Positions 8,573 to 15,271 of a stretch of DNA of 19,628 nucleotides are shown piece after piece. The first letter of the stretch is position 1. Every line of letters begins with the position of its first letter. A model generated the notes under the pieces. It had not been told where the DNA came from. It did not search any database and was given only the letters and a program-made list of their open reading frames with translations. Source of the DNA: Flavobacteriaceae bacterium (GTDB taxonomy: Bacteria > Bacteroidota > Bacteroidia > Flavobacteriales > Flavobacteriaceae); the NCBI GenBank assembly GCA_018623655.1, contig JAAZVG010000009.1, forward strand, positions 1-19,628, given 5' to 3'. A program made the position numbers and the translations under genes.

Positions 8573-8592
8573 TACTTAACTAGGCTTCGTTA

Positions 8593-8600
8593 CAAAGGTA
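8593..8600 (-). promoter_or_regulatory. Putative -7 promoter element for the 491-aa gene
   Basis: On the minus strand TACCTTTG matches TAnnTTTG exactly, 20 bp upstream of the ATG at 8572. This would give a leader of roughly 15 nt. No clear -33 element at standard spacing. Confidence 0.45.
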
Positions 8601-8635
8601 ACAAGTAATCCAGTGAAAGCTTAGAAATTTAACGC

Positions 8636-8643
8636 TAATTTTA
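8636..8643 (+). promoter_or_regulatory. Weak -7-like element immediately before the metallo-hydrolase start
   Basis: TAATTTTA differs from TAnnTTTG only at the last base and ends four bases before the GTG start at 8648. If it is used, transcription would begin at or very near the start codon, giving a leaderless or nearly leaderless mRNA. Low confidence. Confidence 0.2.
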
Positions 8644-8647
8644 TAGA

Positions 8648-9424
8648 GTGAAGAGCAGCATTAAGTTAACATTTTTAGGAACAGGTACTTCTCAAGGAAT
8701 TCCAGTTATTGGTAGTAATCATCCTGTATGCCAAAGCAAAGATGACAAGGATAAACGACTACGAAGTTCTGTTTTAATTAGGACAGCTGATACCAATACA
8801 ATTATCGATTGTGGGCCTGATTTTCGTCAACAACTTCTTAGAAACCCAGTTGATCGCCTAGATGCTATTCTAATTACTCATGAACATGCTGATCATACTA
8901 TGGGTTTAGATGAGATTCGACCCTTCTTTTTTAGGCAGGGTGATATGCAGTTTTATGCTACAGCTAAAGTTTTTAAAGCACTATCTCAGCGATTTGATTA
9001 CATATTTGATAAAGATTATCATTATCCAGGAGTTCCTGAAATCACTAAAAATTTTATAGATAAGAACGTTTCGTTTAAGGTCAATGAGTTAAGTTTTTTA
9101 CCAATTGAAGTGGATCATGCAGGAATGCAAGTTCTTGGTTTTAAAGTGGATAGGTTGGCTTATATCACCGATATAAAACATATTGAAGAGGATCAAATCG
9201 ATTTGCTGAACAACCTTGAAGTTCTTGTTATCAATGCGCTTCGTAACGAACCTCATCATTCACACTTATCTTTAAATGAGGCAATAGAACTCGGAAAGCG
9301 TATCGGAGCAAAAAAAACATATTTCACCCATATAAGTCACACAATGGGTTTCCACAAAGAAGTATCTAAGAATCTACCCAGCGGTTTTTTCTTAGCTTAT
9401 GACAACTTAACGATAGATATATAA
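8648..9424 (+). CDS. Metallo-beta-lactamase-fold hydrolase (PhnP-like)
   Basis: Cytosolic di-metal hydrolase, 258 aa. The N-terminus L-T-F-L-G-T-G-T-S-Q-G-I-P is the signature of the PhnP-like phosphodiesterase branch of the fold. Metal ligands are visible: H78-x-H80-x-D82-H83 (T-H-E-H-A-D-H), H157 in V-D-H-A-G, D175 in Y-I-T-D and H228 in Y-F-T-H-I-S-H. The physiological substrate is not known; PhnP itself cleaves cyclic phosphodiesters in phosphonate breakdown, but no phn genes are nearby, so a general or different phosphodiester role is as likely. The start is GTG at 8648: an in-frame TAA at 8636 excludes a longer protein and there is no ATG before the conserved strand. A 41-codon gene follows after 4 bp. 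Confidence 0.9.
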   Translation: MKSSIKLTFLGTGTSQGIPVIGSNHPVCQSKDDKDKRLRSSVLIRTADTNTIIDCGPDFRQQLLRNPVDRLDAILITHEHADHTMGLDEIRPFFFRQGDMQFYATAKVFKALSQRFDYIFDKDYHYPGVPEITKNFIDKNVSFKVNELSFLPIEVDHAGMQVLGFKVDRLAYITDIKHIEEDQIDLLNNLEVLVINALRNEPHHSHLSLNEAIELGKRIGAKKTYFTHISHTMGFHKEVSKNLPSGFFLAYDNLTIDI

Positions 9425-9428
9425 GACA

Positions 9429-9554
9429 ATGGGTAAAAGTATTTTTAGATATTTATTTTTCTTCACGCTGATTATTCTCATTTTTTTAGCAGTTAATTAT
9501 CAGCGAAAATTAGAGCTATTAACTAGCCAATTAGAACAGTGCGAGGCGCGCTAG
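9429..9554 (+). CDS. Small single-pass membrane protein (41 aa), hypothetical
   Basis: A short frame with ATG start four bases after the metallo-hydrolase stop. The product has a basic N-terminus (M-G-K-S-I-F-R-Y), an uninterrupted hydrophobic helix of about 16 residues (L-F-F-F-T-L-I-I-L-I-F-L-A-V), then a polar, helix-prone tail rich in Leu, Gln and Glu ending C-E-A-R. That layout, a membrane anchor plus a short coiled-coil-like tail, resembles small FtsB/FtsL-like or regulatory membrane peptides, but it is too short to assign. Its TAG stop lies in a CTAG that also provides the TAG stop of the convergent esterase gene. Position directly behind the metallo-hydrolase suggests co-translation. 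It may be a real microprotein or chance coding; conservation would decide. Confidence 0.5.
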   Translation: MGKSIFRYLFFFTLIILIFLAVNYQRKLELLTSQLEQCEAR

Positions 9555-10183
9555 ACGTTATTATTCAAAAATGCTAGGAAATCACGAAAGTTGTCTGGGT
9601 GAACCTGATGACCTATTGGATAGTTATGATAATCCACACTTAAGCCTTGACTCTTCATCTTCTGTGCTGAATATCTTGACCACTCTATTGGAATCACCTG
9701 ATCCTCTGTACCGTGCGAGAGATAGAAGTTTGTTTTAGGTAATTCTTTAATTTCAGATGGGAGGATCTCTTCGTTCAAATATCCACTAAGACCAACTACC
9801 GAATCAAAATAATTCGGGTAGTGATAACATAAGGCAAGACTTAGTATACAGCCTTGACTAAACCCTAAGAGGTGAACCTTTCCATTCAAATCGTATTTTT
9901 TTCTCAAAAAATCAATTTCTGTTTTGATCTGTTTTAGTGAATCCTCAGCTTGTTTAATGTCGTTCCATTTGGTACCATCAGTCTCAAAGGTAATCGCATA
10001 CCAAGCAAAGCCCATAACCCCGGTAGAATAGGGCGCTCGAAGCGATAAAACGGTTAAATTTTTTGGTAAATACCTTGCAAAACCAAAAAGATCTTCTTCT
10101 GAGCTACCGTAACCATGCAAAAGTATAATGCAGTCTTCTGAAGGGCTATCTGAAGGTTTATAACGATAGTGGAGGTGCTCCAT
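9551..10183 (-). CDS. Alpha/beta-hydrolase, phospholipase/carboxylesterase family
   Basis: Cytosolic serine esterase of the carboxylesterase/YpfH type, 210 aa, a normal length. The catalytic triad is readable: nucleophile S109 in G-F-S-Q-G, acid D161 in H-G-T-E-D-Q-V-I-P and base H192 in P-I-G-H-Q-V. The oxyanion region H-G-Y-G-S-S-E-E-D-L lies at about 23-32 and the conserved tryptophan is W62. No signal peptide. Relatives hydrolyse short acyl esters or act as acyl-protein thioesterases; the actual substrate is not predictable here. It follows the dihydroorotase-like gene after 7 bp, so the two are probably one transcript, although no metabolic link is obvious. The stop codon lies in a CTAG shared with the convergent 41-codon gene. 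Confidence 0.9.
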   Translation of the reverse strand: MEHLHYRYKPSDSPSEDCIILLHGYGSSEEDLFGFARYLPKNLTVLSLRAPYSTGVMGFAWYAITFETDGTKWNDIKQAEDSLKQIKTEIDFLRKKYDLNGKVHLLGFSQGCILSLALCYHYPNYFDSVVGLSGYLNEEILPSEIKELPKTNFYLSHGTEDQVIPIEWSRYSAQKMKSQGLSVDYHNYPIGHQVHPDNFRDFLAFLNNNV

Positions 10184-10190
10184 AATCGGG

Positions 10191-11429
10191 CTAGCTCAAA
10201 GATAGTTTTCCATTAAAAAAACTTCCTGTTGCTATGATATCGAAAGATTCGCCTTCAAATAGCTCGGTTTGAGGATCTGTTTCCTTGGCAATGTAATTCT
10301 CTTTCTTTGAAAAGAAACTGAGATTTGCGATTGCACCTTCTTTTATTTCAGGAGCGGACAATCGGAATAATTGATAACCTCTATGCAGAATTTCAACGGT
10401 TCTTTGCTCTCCGAGTAGTTTACATAGGGCAGGAAAAAAATAATCTTTTGTTTTTGATCCAAACTCGGCAAGTTCAAACTCTAGATTTTTTTCTTCGGTA
10501 CTGCAATTAAAATGGTCCGAAACTACTAAATCAATAGTACCATCTACTAATGCTTCAAGAAGTTTTACCCGTGTTTCTTCAGTAGCTATCGGCGGATTTA
10601 ACTTATATCTTGAATCAAAATCTTCAAGTTTATCCTCATTAAAATATAAATTGCCGATACCTACACTTGCGGTAACATGTAGTCCTTCTTTTTTGGCCTC
10701 TTTGATTAGTTTCAGAGACTCGAGGGTAGTAATCCCCATAAAATGAATTTGTCCTCCTGTATATCTCAGTAATTCTAAATCTCTCTGTACTCGAATGGAT
10801 TCTGCGATTGCCGGAATTCCTTTAAGACCTAATCGTGTACTTATTATTCCCTCACGAATCACTCCTTTACCTTTAAGATAGTGGTCACAAGGGAAAACAC
10901 CAACGATTCCATTGAAGGGTTGTGCATACTGCAACGCTAGCTTCATAAGACCGGTATTGGCTATTCCTTTTTTATAATCAACATATGCAATTGCACCTGA
11001 CTGATCCAAATCATAGAGTTCAGCTAACTCATTACCTTCACCATTTAAACTTAGACTTCCATATGGCAAAACATTTATAGGTAAGTCTTTAAACTGATTA
11101 AAATAAGAAAGTACACTTCCTTTATCAGGCAGTGGGAGTGTATTAGGTAAGAGTCCAATATGAGTAAAACCATTTTTTGAGAGACTTGTTAAATCATCTA
11201 AAAGTCTCCCTTTTGCCTCATAACCTGGTTCACTAAGAGCCACTTCAGCATCGAACCATCCACCGCTCACCATTTGACCTTTTAAGTCAATAAGATCTTC
11301 AGTTTTAGGTGATAAGTTTTTCCCGATTTCTACTATAGTATCACCTTTTATCCGAATATCTATTAACTGATTGTGGAAGGGATGCCCCTTTGAGATTAGG
11401 GTTAAGGCTTTTAGTAGATAATCCTTCAT
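10191..11429 (-). CDS. Dihydroorotase-like protein lacking metal-binding residues
   Basis: Amidohydrolase-fold protein of the type I dihydroorotase family, 412 aa. The order of family motifs is kept: G-G-W-F-D at 56-60, G-L-L-P-N-T at about 92-97, the E-G.. S-T-R-L-G-L-K-G-I-P..A-E block at about 193-210 and V-S-D-H at 303-306. The catalytic metal ligands are missing. The expected D-x-H-x-H-x-R-E-P reads D-A-E-V-A-L-S-E-P (62 and 64 are Glu and Ala, 66 is Ser), the ligand histidine of the c-H-v-S-T motif is glycine (G232), and the P-H-H of the V-T-P-H-H motif is G-I-G. Only D305 remains. It is therefore probably not a working dihydroorotase; inactive PyrC homologues are known as structural partners of aspartate transcarbamoylase in some bacteria. 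Preceded by an exact TAnnTTTG element; first gene of a pair with the esterase. Confidence 0.88.
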   Translation of the reverse strand: MKDYLLKALTLISKGHPFHNQLIDIRIKGDTIVEIGKNLSPKTEDLIDLKGQMVSGGWFDAEVALSEPGYEAKGRLLDDLTSLSKNGFTHIGLLPNTLPLPDKGSVLSYFNQFKDLPINVLPYGSLSLNGEGNELAELYDLDQSGAIAYVDYKKGIANTGLMKLALQYAQPFNGIVGVFPCDHYLKGKGVIREGIISTRLGLKGIPAIAESIRVQRDLELLRYTGGQIHFMGITTLESLKLIKEAKKEGLHVTASVGIGNLYFNEDKLEDFDSRYKLNPPIATEETRVKLLEALVDGTIDLVVSDHFNCSTEEKNLEFELAEFGSKTKDYFFPALCKLLGEQRTVEILHRGYQLFRLSAPEIKEGAIANLSFFSKKENYIAKETDPQTELFEGESFDIIATGSFFNGKLSLS

Positions 11430-11444
11430 TGAGATGATTTAGTG

Positions 11445-11452
11445 CAAATTTA
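11445..11452 (-). promoter_or_regulatory. Putative -7 promoter element for the dihydroorotase-like/esterase pair
   Basis: Minus-strand TAAATTTG fits TAnnTTTG exactly and is 15 bp upstream of the ATG at 11429, in the 37-bp gap after the S10 peptidase gene. This suggests the pair is transcribed separately from the upstream ABC-DUF2400-peptidase genes. Confidence 0.45.
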
Positions 11453-11466
11453 GGAAATAAATTTCC

Positions 11467-12951
11467 TTAGTATTTAGCAGACTGAGAACCTACTGCACTT
11501 TCATTAATAAATTCTCTTAAATCCTCATTCGCCGATTTTAAATCTGCAGCACGTAGATACATCATATGACCAGACTGGTAACCCTTGAAACTAAAGCGAT
11601 CACTAAATTGTCCACTAGGATCGATTTGCCATAATGTATATTTTGCATTAAAGTAGGTAGTAGCACCGTCATAATATCCCGACTGACAAAGTACTTTCAA
11701 ATACGGATTCTCTGCCATGGCTACACCTAAATCTTCTCTAGTGTTAACCCGATCGTCTTCCCAAGGTCTTACAGGACCGAACATATTATACTTAACGTCG
11801 GTTCTGAACCCCAGAACCTCATTGTAATAATAATTTACGGCTGGGGTAAAGCTGTGAAGCCATGAGGTTAATTCTGAGTTATAATCAGGTCTCATTCCAA
11901 TTTTTTCTTTATCGATCCCTTTGTAACGGCTATCTAAACGTCCTACAGTAAAACCTTCCTCTTTAAGGAGATTTTTCCAAAAATACGAAGTTGGTATACT
12001 CAGGTTGAGTCCGGCAACTTCAGATACGCTTAGTCCAGTATACCGAGCTAAGTCTTCAGTGATTTTATCTCGTTCGCTCCCCTTTAAAGAACCACCTTTG
12101 GCAAGTGCAGGAATTAAGGTATTCAAGGTAAAATCTTCAGATTTTTTCAAGGCATCTGTTAACTCAAGGTTGTTCAAACCACCTTGTAGTTTATCGTGAT
12201 AATGTGCCGCAGCGGTATAGTAAGGAACATTTAAAGCTTCTGACACAGGGCCCCCTACTCGAAGTACTTGGTAATCTGCAGGGCTAACCATGATGACTCC
12301 ATTTAAATACATCCATTGCGACTCTTGAAGGGTGCGAGCTAGTCCCATTACACGGGTTCCGCCATAACTTTCACCGATAATATATTTTGGAGCACGCCAT
12401 TTGTTATGTCTTGTTACAAAAGTGTTCAACCACTCCGCTAGATAGGTGATATCAGCATCAATGCCGAAGAATTTTGAACGATCAACTTCTTTTGGATCGA
12501 GCGGAATGGTTCTTGAGTAACCCGTATTTACAGGATTAATAAAAACAATATCCGCATCAGTAAGTACCGTATTAGGATTATCTTTTACTCCATAGGGTTG
12601 TATTGGAAAGCCCTCGTCATCGATTGTTAACACTTTCGGACCTGTGTAAGCAAGATGCATCCAAACCGATCCAGAACCAGGACCACCATTGAAACTCATT
12701 ATTAAAGGTCTTGTTTCTCTTATTTCTTGTTTCTCAACTTTCTTTTGATAATAGGTGTATTGTAAATAGGCAATTTCACTACCATCGGTATCCCATACCG
12801 GTTGAGTACCCACTTCTACGGTATATTCTAACCAAGAATTATCTATACGAATGCGATCTTCCTTAACTACTAGTGTATCTGACGGAAGACTGCGCTGGGC
12901 ATTCAGAAGTATTGAAGAAAGAAACAAACTAAAGAAAAAAAGCTTTTTCAT
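11467..12951 (-). CDS. Secreted S10-family serine carboxypeptidase-like enzyme
   Basis: Extracytoplasmic serine peptidase of family S10, 494 aa. The N-terminus is a clear Sec signal peptide (M-K-K-L-F-F-F-S-L-F-L-S-S-I-L-L-N-A-Q), likely cut near residue 19. Family motifs: F-N-G-G-P-G-S-G-S at about 87-95 (oxyanion hole), nucleophile S195 in G-E-S-Y-G-G-T-R, acid D428 in G-Y-Y-D-G-A and base H462 in Y-Q-S-G-H-M-M-Y. I chose the ATG at 12951 because the signal peptide starts there; the longer frame, to 13017, would add 22 residues without signal character and overlap the upstream gene. The gap to the preceding DUF2400 gene is then 28 bp, so it may be the third gene of the ABC-DUF2400 transcript. 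It would act in the periplasm or on released peptides; exact specificity unknown. Confidence 0.9.
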   Translation of the reverse strand: MKKLFFFSLFLSSILLNAQRSLPSDTLVVKEDRIRIDNSWLEYTVEVGTQPVWDTDGSEIAYLQYTYYQKKVEKQEIRETRPLIMSFNGGPGSGSVWMHLAYTGPKVLTIDDEGFPIQPYGVKDNPNTVLTDADIVFINPVNTGYSRTIPLDPKEVDRSKFFGIDADITYLAEWLNTFVTRHNKWRAPKYIIGESYGGTRVMGLARTLQESQWMYLNGVIMVSPADYQVLRVGGPVSEALNVPYYTAAAHYHDKLQGGLNNLELTDALKKSEDFTLNTLIPALAKGGSLKGSERDKITEDLARYTGLSVSEVAGLNLSIPTSYFWKNLLKEEGFTVGRLDSRYKGIDKEKIGMRPDYNSELTSWLHSFTPAVNYYYNEVLGFRTDVKYNMFGPVRPWEDDRVNTREDLGVAMAENPYLKVLCQSGYYDGATTYFNAKYTLWQIDPSGQFSDRFSFKGYQSGHMMYLRAADLKSANEDLREFINESAVGSQSAKY

Positions 12952-12979
12952 AGCAGGAAAATTTAATCGTCTTAAGGTA

Positions 12980-13750
12980 CTAAAACTGTTCAAAGGCACC
13001 AATTCCAAAAAGAGCAAAATCGTACTTTACTGGATCTAGGGGATCGAGAGATCTTAAGTTTAAATCTAATTCTTTAAGCGCTTTCGCATCATTTTGTTTT
13101 CGGGTTAGTATTCCTAATTGTTTTGCAATTCTTGCAGTGTGAACATCTAGGGGACAAGATAATTGAGTTGTACTAATCTCGTTCCATATTCCGAAATCGA
13201 CCTTCTTTTTATCTGAACGAACCATCCACCTTAGGTATAAATTTATTCGTTTCGCTGCAGATCCATTTAACGGATTGGCAAGATGTTTTTCGAAACGATT
13301 TTCATGTGGCGCACTCAAAATAAAATTTCTAAAATGTAAAATGCCAGAACTTAGGAATGGGGAATTTGATTTAAATAAAGACTCTAAGCTTTCATTTGCG
13401 CTGTAGTACTCTTTGAGTCGAATAAGCAAAAAGGAAAGGTCTCGTTCATTAAAGGTACGATGAACAAAACCTTTTGTAATCTTTTTAATTTCTGATGATG
13501 TATGCTGTGATATAAAGTTGTACGGTTGGTGCTCAAGAATATCGAATACTTTTTCTGCATTATTAATTATTGATTTTCGATTACCCCATGCAATAAGAGC
13601 TGTAATAAGCCCAAATATTTCTTTGTCTTTTTTAGTTTCCGCCCTGTGAACAACTCCTAAAGGATCGGTCTTTAAGAATTCTGATGACTCGTATTGCTCA
13701 GCCTTTTCGTTTAAATATTGTTTTAAATCTTTTTTAGATAGTCTGGCCAT
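12980..13750 (-). CDS. TIGR02757 family protein (DUF2400)
   Basis: Conserved protein of unknown function, 256 aa, soluble, without signal peptide. Recognisable blocks are D-P-L-G-V-V-H-R at 29-36, A-L-I-A-W-G-N-R-K-S at about 51-60, N-G-S-A-A-K-R-I-N-L-Y-L-R-W-M-V-R at 162-178, P-L-D-V-H-T-A-R-I-A at 200-209 and D-P-V-K-Y-D-F-A-L-F-G at 239-249. The P-L-D-V-H-T-A-R block resembles the catalytic P-V-D-T-H-I-H-R block of endonuclease III in this same window, with D202 at the catalytic aspartate position, hinting at a relation to HhH-GPD DNA glycosylases. That is inference only. The start is the ATG at 13750 rather than a TTG two codons upstream. It overlaps the ABC ATPase gene by 17 bp, so the two are very likely co-transcribed, although a functional link is not evident. 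Confidence 0.88.
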   Translation of the reverse strand: MARLSKKDLKQYLNEKAEQYESSEFLKTDPLGVVHRAETKKDKEIFGLITALIAWGNRKSIINNAEKVFDILEHQPYNFISQHTSSEIKKITKGFVHRTFNERDLSFLLIRLKEYYSANESLESLFKSNSPFLSSGILHFRNFILSAPHENRFEKHLANPLNGSAAKRINLYLRWMVRSDKKKVDFGIWNEISTTQLSCPLDVHTARIAKQLGILTRKQNDAKALKELDLNLRSLDPLDPVKYDFALFGIGAFEQF

Positions 13751-14396
13751 TTTCAAGCTTTATAACCCGATCAGCTCTTGTAGCTAATTCTGTATCATGA
13801 GTTACCATTAAAAAAGCTGTTCCCGTTAAATCGCGTAACTCTGAAAATATATCGAAAAGTTGACTTGCACTTCCTGAATCTAAATTACCACTAGGCTCAT
13901 CTGCAAACACAATGGCAGGTTCGTTGATAAGGGCTCTAGCGATCGCAATTCTTTGACGCTCACCACCAGAAAGGGTAGCTGGTTTTTGATCCTTCTGTTC
14001 TAAAATGTTCATCTTCTGCATTAGTGAAATTGCGTGCTCTTCTAATTGATTTAAATTTCTTCCGGCAATTCTACCAGGAAGCATTACATTTTCAAGGGCA
14101 CTAAATTCGTCGAGTAATCCATGAAATTGAAAAACAAATCCCATCTGCTTGTTTCGATACACAGCTTTGGTTTTTTCAGAACATGCCAATAAATCAATGT
14201 CGAGTAACACAAGATTAGAATCAGATCGATTATCTGGATTTTCTAATCCACTTAAAATGTTTAATAATGTCGTTTTCCCAACACCAGAAGGCCCGGTAAT
14301 TGCTACAATTTCACCTCGATTGATTGTTACCGAAACACCTTTAAGAACCGTCTTATCATTGTAATGCTTATGTAAATTATACCCTTTTAGAATCAT
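13734..14396 (-). CDS. ABC transporter ATP-binding protein, LolD/MacB type
   Basis: Stand-alone ABC ATPase, 220 aa. Walker A G-P-S-G-V-G-K-T-T at 35-43, Q-loop Q90, signature L-S-G-G-E-R-Q-R at 142-149, Walker B A-I-V-F-A-D-E-P-S-G-N-L-D at about 161-173 and the switch histidine H200 in M-V-T-H-D. The A-D-E-P-S/T-G-N-L-D pattern and size place it in the LolD/MacB/FtsE group, which powers lipoprotein release or other mechanotransmission at the inner membrane. No partner permease is adjacent; lolD-type ATPases in Bacteroidetes are often encoded away from the permease, so lolD is plausible but not proven, and I leave the symbol blank. ATG start at 14396, first gene of a run with the DUF2400 and S10 genes, divergent from msrA across 33 bp. 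Confidence 0.9.
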   Translation of the reverse strand: MILKGYNLHKHYNDKTVLKGVSVTINRGEIVAITGPSGVGKTTLLNILSGLENPDNRSDSNLVLLDIDLLACSEKTKAVYRNKQMGFVFQFHGLLDEFSALENVMLPGRIAGRNLNQLEEHAISLMQKMNILEQKDQKPATLSGGERQRIAIARALINEPAIVFADEPSGNLDSGSASQLFDIFSELRDLTGTAFLMVTHDTELATRADRVIKLENGQTI

Positions 14397-14429
14397 TGCT
14401 GTGATGTAACTTCACGCAAAATAAAGATT

Positions 14430-14960
14430 ATGAAAGAGAAAATTTACTTTGCAAGCGGATGTTTTTGGTGTACAGAAGCTGTATTTCAAAGAGTCAAAGG
14501 TGTTATTAATACAAAACCCGGCTATATTGATGGACTTTTTAAAAATCCGGCTTATCGGGAGGTGTGTACGGGAAGAACGGGTCATGCTGAATGCATTGAG
14601 ATCGAATTTGATACCCGTAAAGTAAGTGTGACTGAGTTATTGAAAATTAATTTAGCTACCCACGATCCAACTCAACTAAATGCTCAGGGAAATGATAAAG
14701 GAACCCAATATAGAAGTGCTATATATTGCACCACCAATGAACAAAAATTAGCTGCTCATGAACTGATTGAATTTGTTGAGAAGGAAAAACTGTTTTTAAA
14801 ACCTATCGTAACTGAGGTGAAAATGGCTACAGAATTCTTCGAGGCTGAACTAGAGCACCATAATTATTATCAAGAAAATCCTGAGCAGCCTTATTGCCAA
14901 TGGATAATCAATCCTAAAATCGAGAAACTAGAAAAATTTTTCTCTTCGAAAATCGATTAG
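14430..14960 (+). CDS. msrA: Peptide-methionine (S)-S-oxide reductase
   Basis: Repairs methionine sulfoxide (S form) in oxidised proteins, with thioredoxin as reductant. 176 aa, typical for a cytosolic stand-alone MsrA. The catalytic motif G-C-F-W-C is at residues 10-14 with C11 the nucleophile; Y-R-E-V-C-T-G-R-T-G-H-A-E at about 42-54 is the substrate-binding signature, and C156 in P-Y-C-Q-W-I-I-N-P is in the usual place of the C-terminal recycling cysteine. H-D-P-T-Q-L-N-A-Q-G at 78-87 is also conserved. No MsrB domain is fused. ATG start at 14430 with an A-rich leader and no Shine-Dalgarno. Its stop overlaps that of the convergent DUF6787-like gene by 4 bp (TTAG). Confidence 0.97.
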   Translation: MKEKIYFASGCFWCTEAVFQRVKGVINTKPGYIDGLFKNPAYREVCTGRTGHAECIEIEFDTRKVSVTELLKINLATHDPTQLNAQGNDKGTQYRSAIYCTTNEQKLAAHELIEFVEKEKLFLKPIVTEVKMATEFFEAELEHHNYYQENPEQPYCQWIINPKIEKLEKFFSSKID

Positions 14961-15271
14961 TCTTTTAAAATTTTTAAACGCTTGAGCATTTTCTTTTCAA
15001 AAGTCCAGAAAAACTTGAATTGACCAAATATCCAACCAAATAATATCAATAAAACTTGGTAAAGGGGAAAGATTAAAATAATCCGTAGCGGCCAATAAAG
15101 AATTGGATATGTTTCTGAATAGATTCCAAAAAAATGAACTACCGGGGCTGCTATTTTTGACGCTGTGCTTCCTGTAACCGCAAATACAATGAAAATGATT
15201 ATCAATTGGGCATTTGATTCAATCTCCCATTTGGCTTTTAATCGATTCATCACTGAAGATTTTCTAGGCAT
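14957..15271 (-). CDS. Small membrane protein, DUF6787-like
   Basis: A protein of 104 aa with two hydrophobic helices: one from about residue 21 to 45 (A-Q-L-I-I-I-F-I-V-F-A-V-T-G-S-T) and one from about 59 to 84 (I-L-Y-W-P-L-R-I-I-L-I-F-P-L-Y). The N-terminal M-N-R-L-K-A-K-W-E-I-E-S-N, the helix with F-A-V-T-G-S and the basic C-terminus are the pattern I associate with the DUF6787 family of Bacteroidetes, which has no known function. The start is either ATG 15271, overlapping the serC stop by 8 bp, or ATG 15250, which begins exactly at M-N-R-L-K and leaves a 13-bp gap; a TTG two codons further up is less likely. It is the last gene of the acyl-CoA reductase-serC run and overlaps msrA at the stop. 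Confidence 0.8.
   Translation of the reverse strand: MPRKSSVMNRLKAKWEIESNAQLIIIFIVFAVTGSTASKIAAPVVHFFGIYSETYPILYWPLRIILIFPLYQVLLILFGWIFGQFKFFWTFEKKMLKRLKILKD

Noticed and set aside
10191..11429. Naming the amidohydrolase pyrC
   Set aside because: The metal ligands needed for dihydroorotase activity are replaced.
11452..11467. Inverted repeat AGGAAA-TAAA-TTTCCT after the S10 peptidase stop, a possible terminator
   Set aside because: The stem is only 6 bp and A/T-rich, and it is followed on the minus strand by AAATTTG rather than a U-tract; it could be chance.
12952..13017. 22-residue N-terminal extension of the S10 peptidase
   Set aside because: It would bury the signal peptide behind a non-secretory segment and overlap the upstream DUF2400 gene.
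14149..14364. Open frame of 71 codons on the + strand
   Set aside because: Antisense to the ABC ATPase Walker A region; a coding shadow.
14397..14429. Promoter elements between the ABC ATPase and msrA genes
   Set aside because: The best minus-strand candidate (TATTTTG) is one base short of TAnnTTTG and the + strand TAACTTCA has two mismatches; not strong enough to list.
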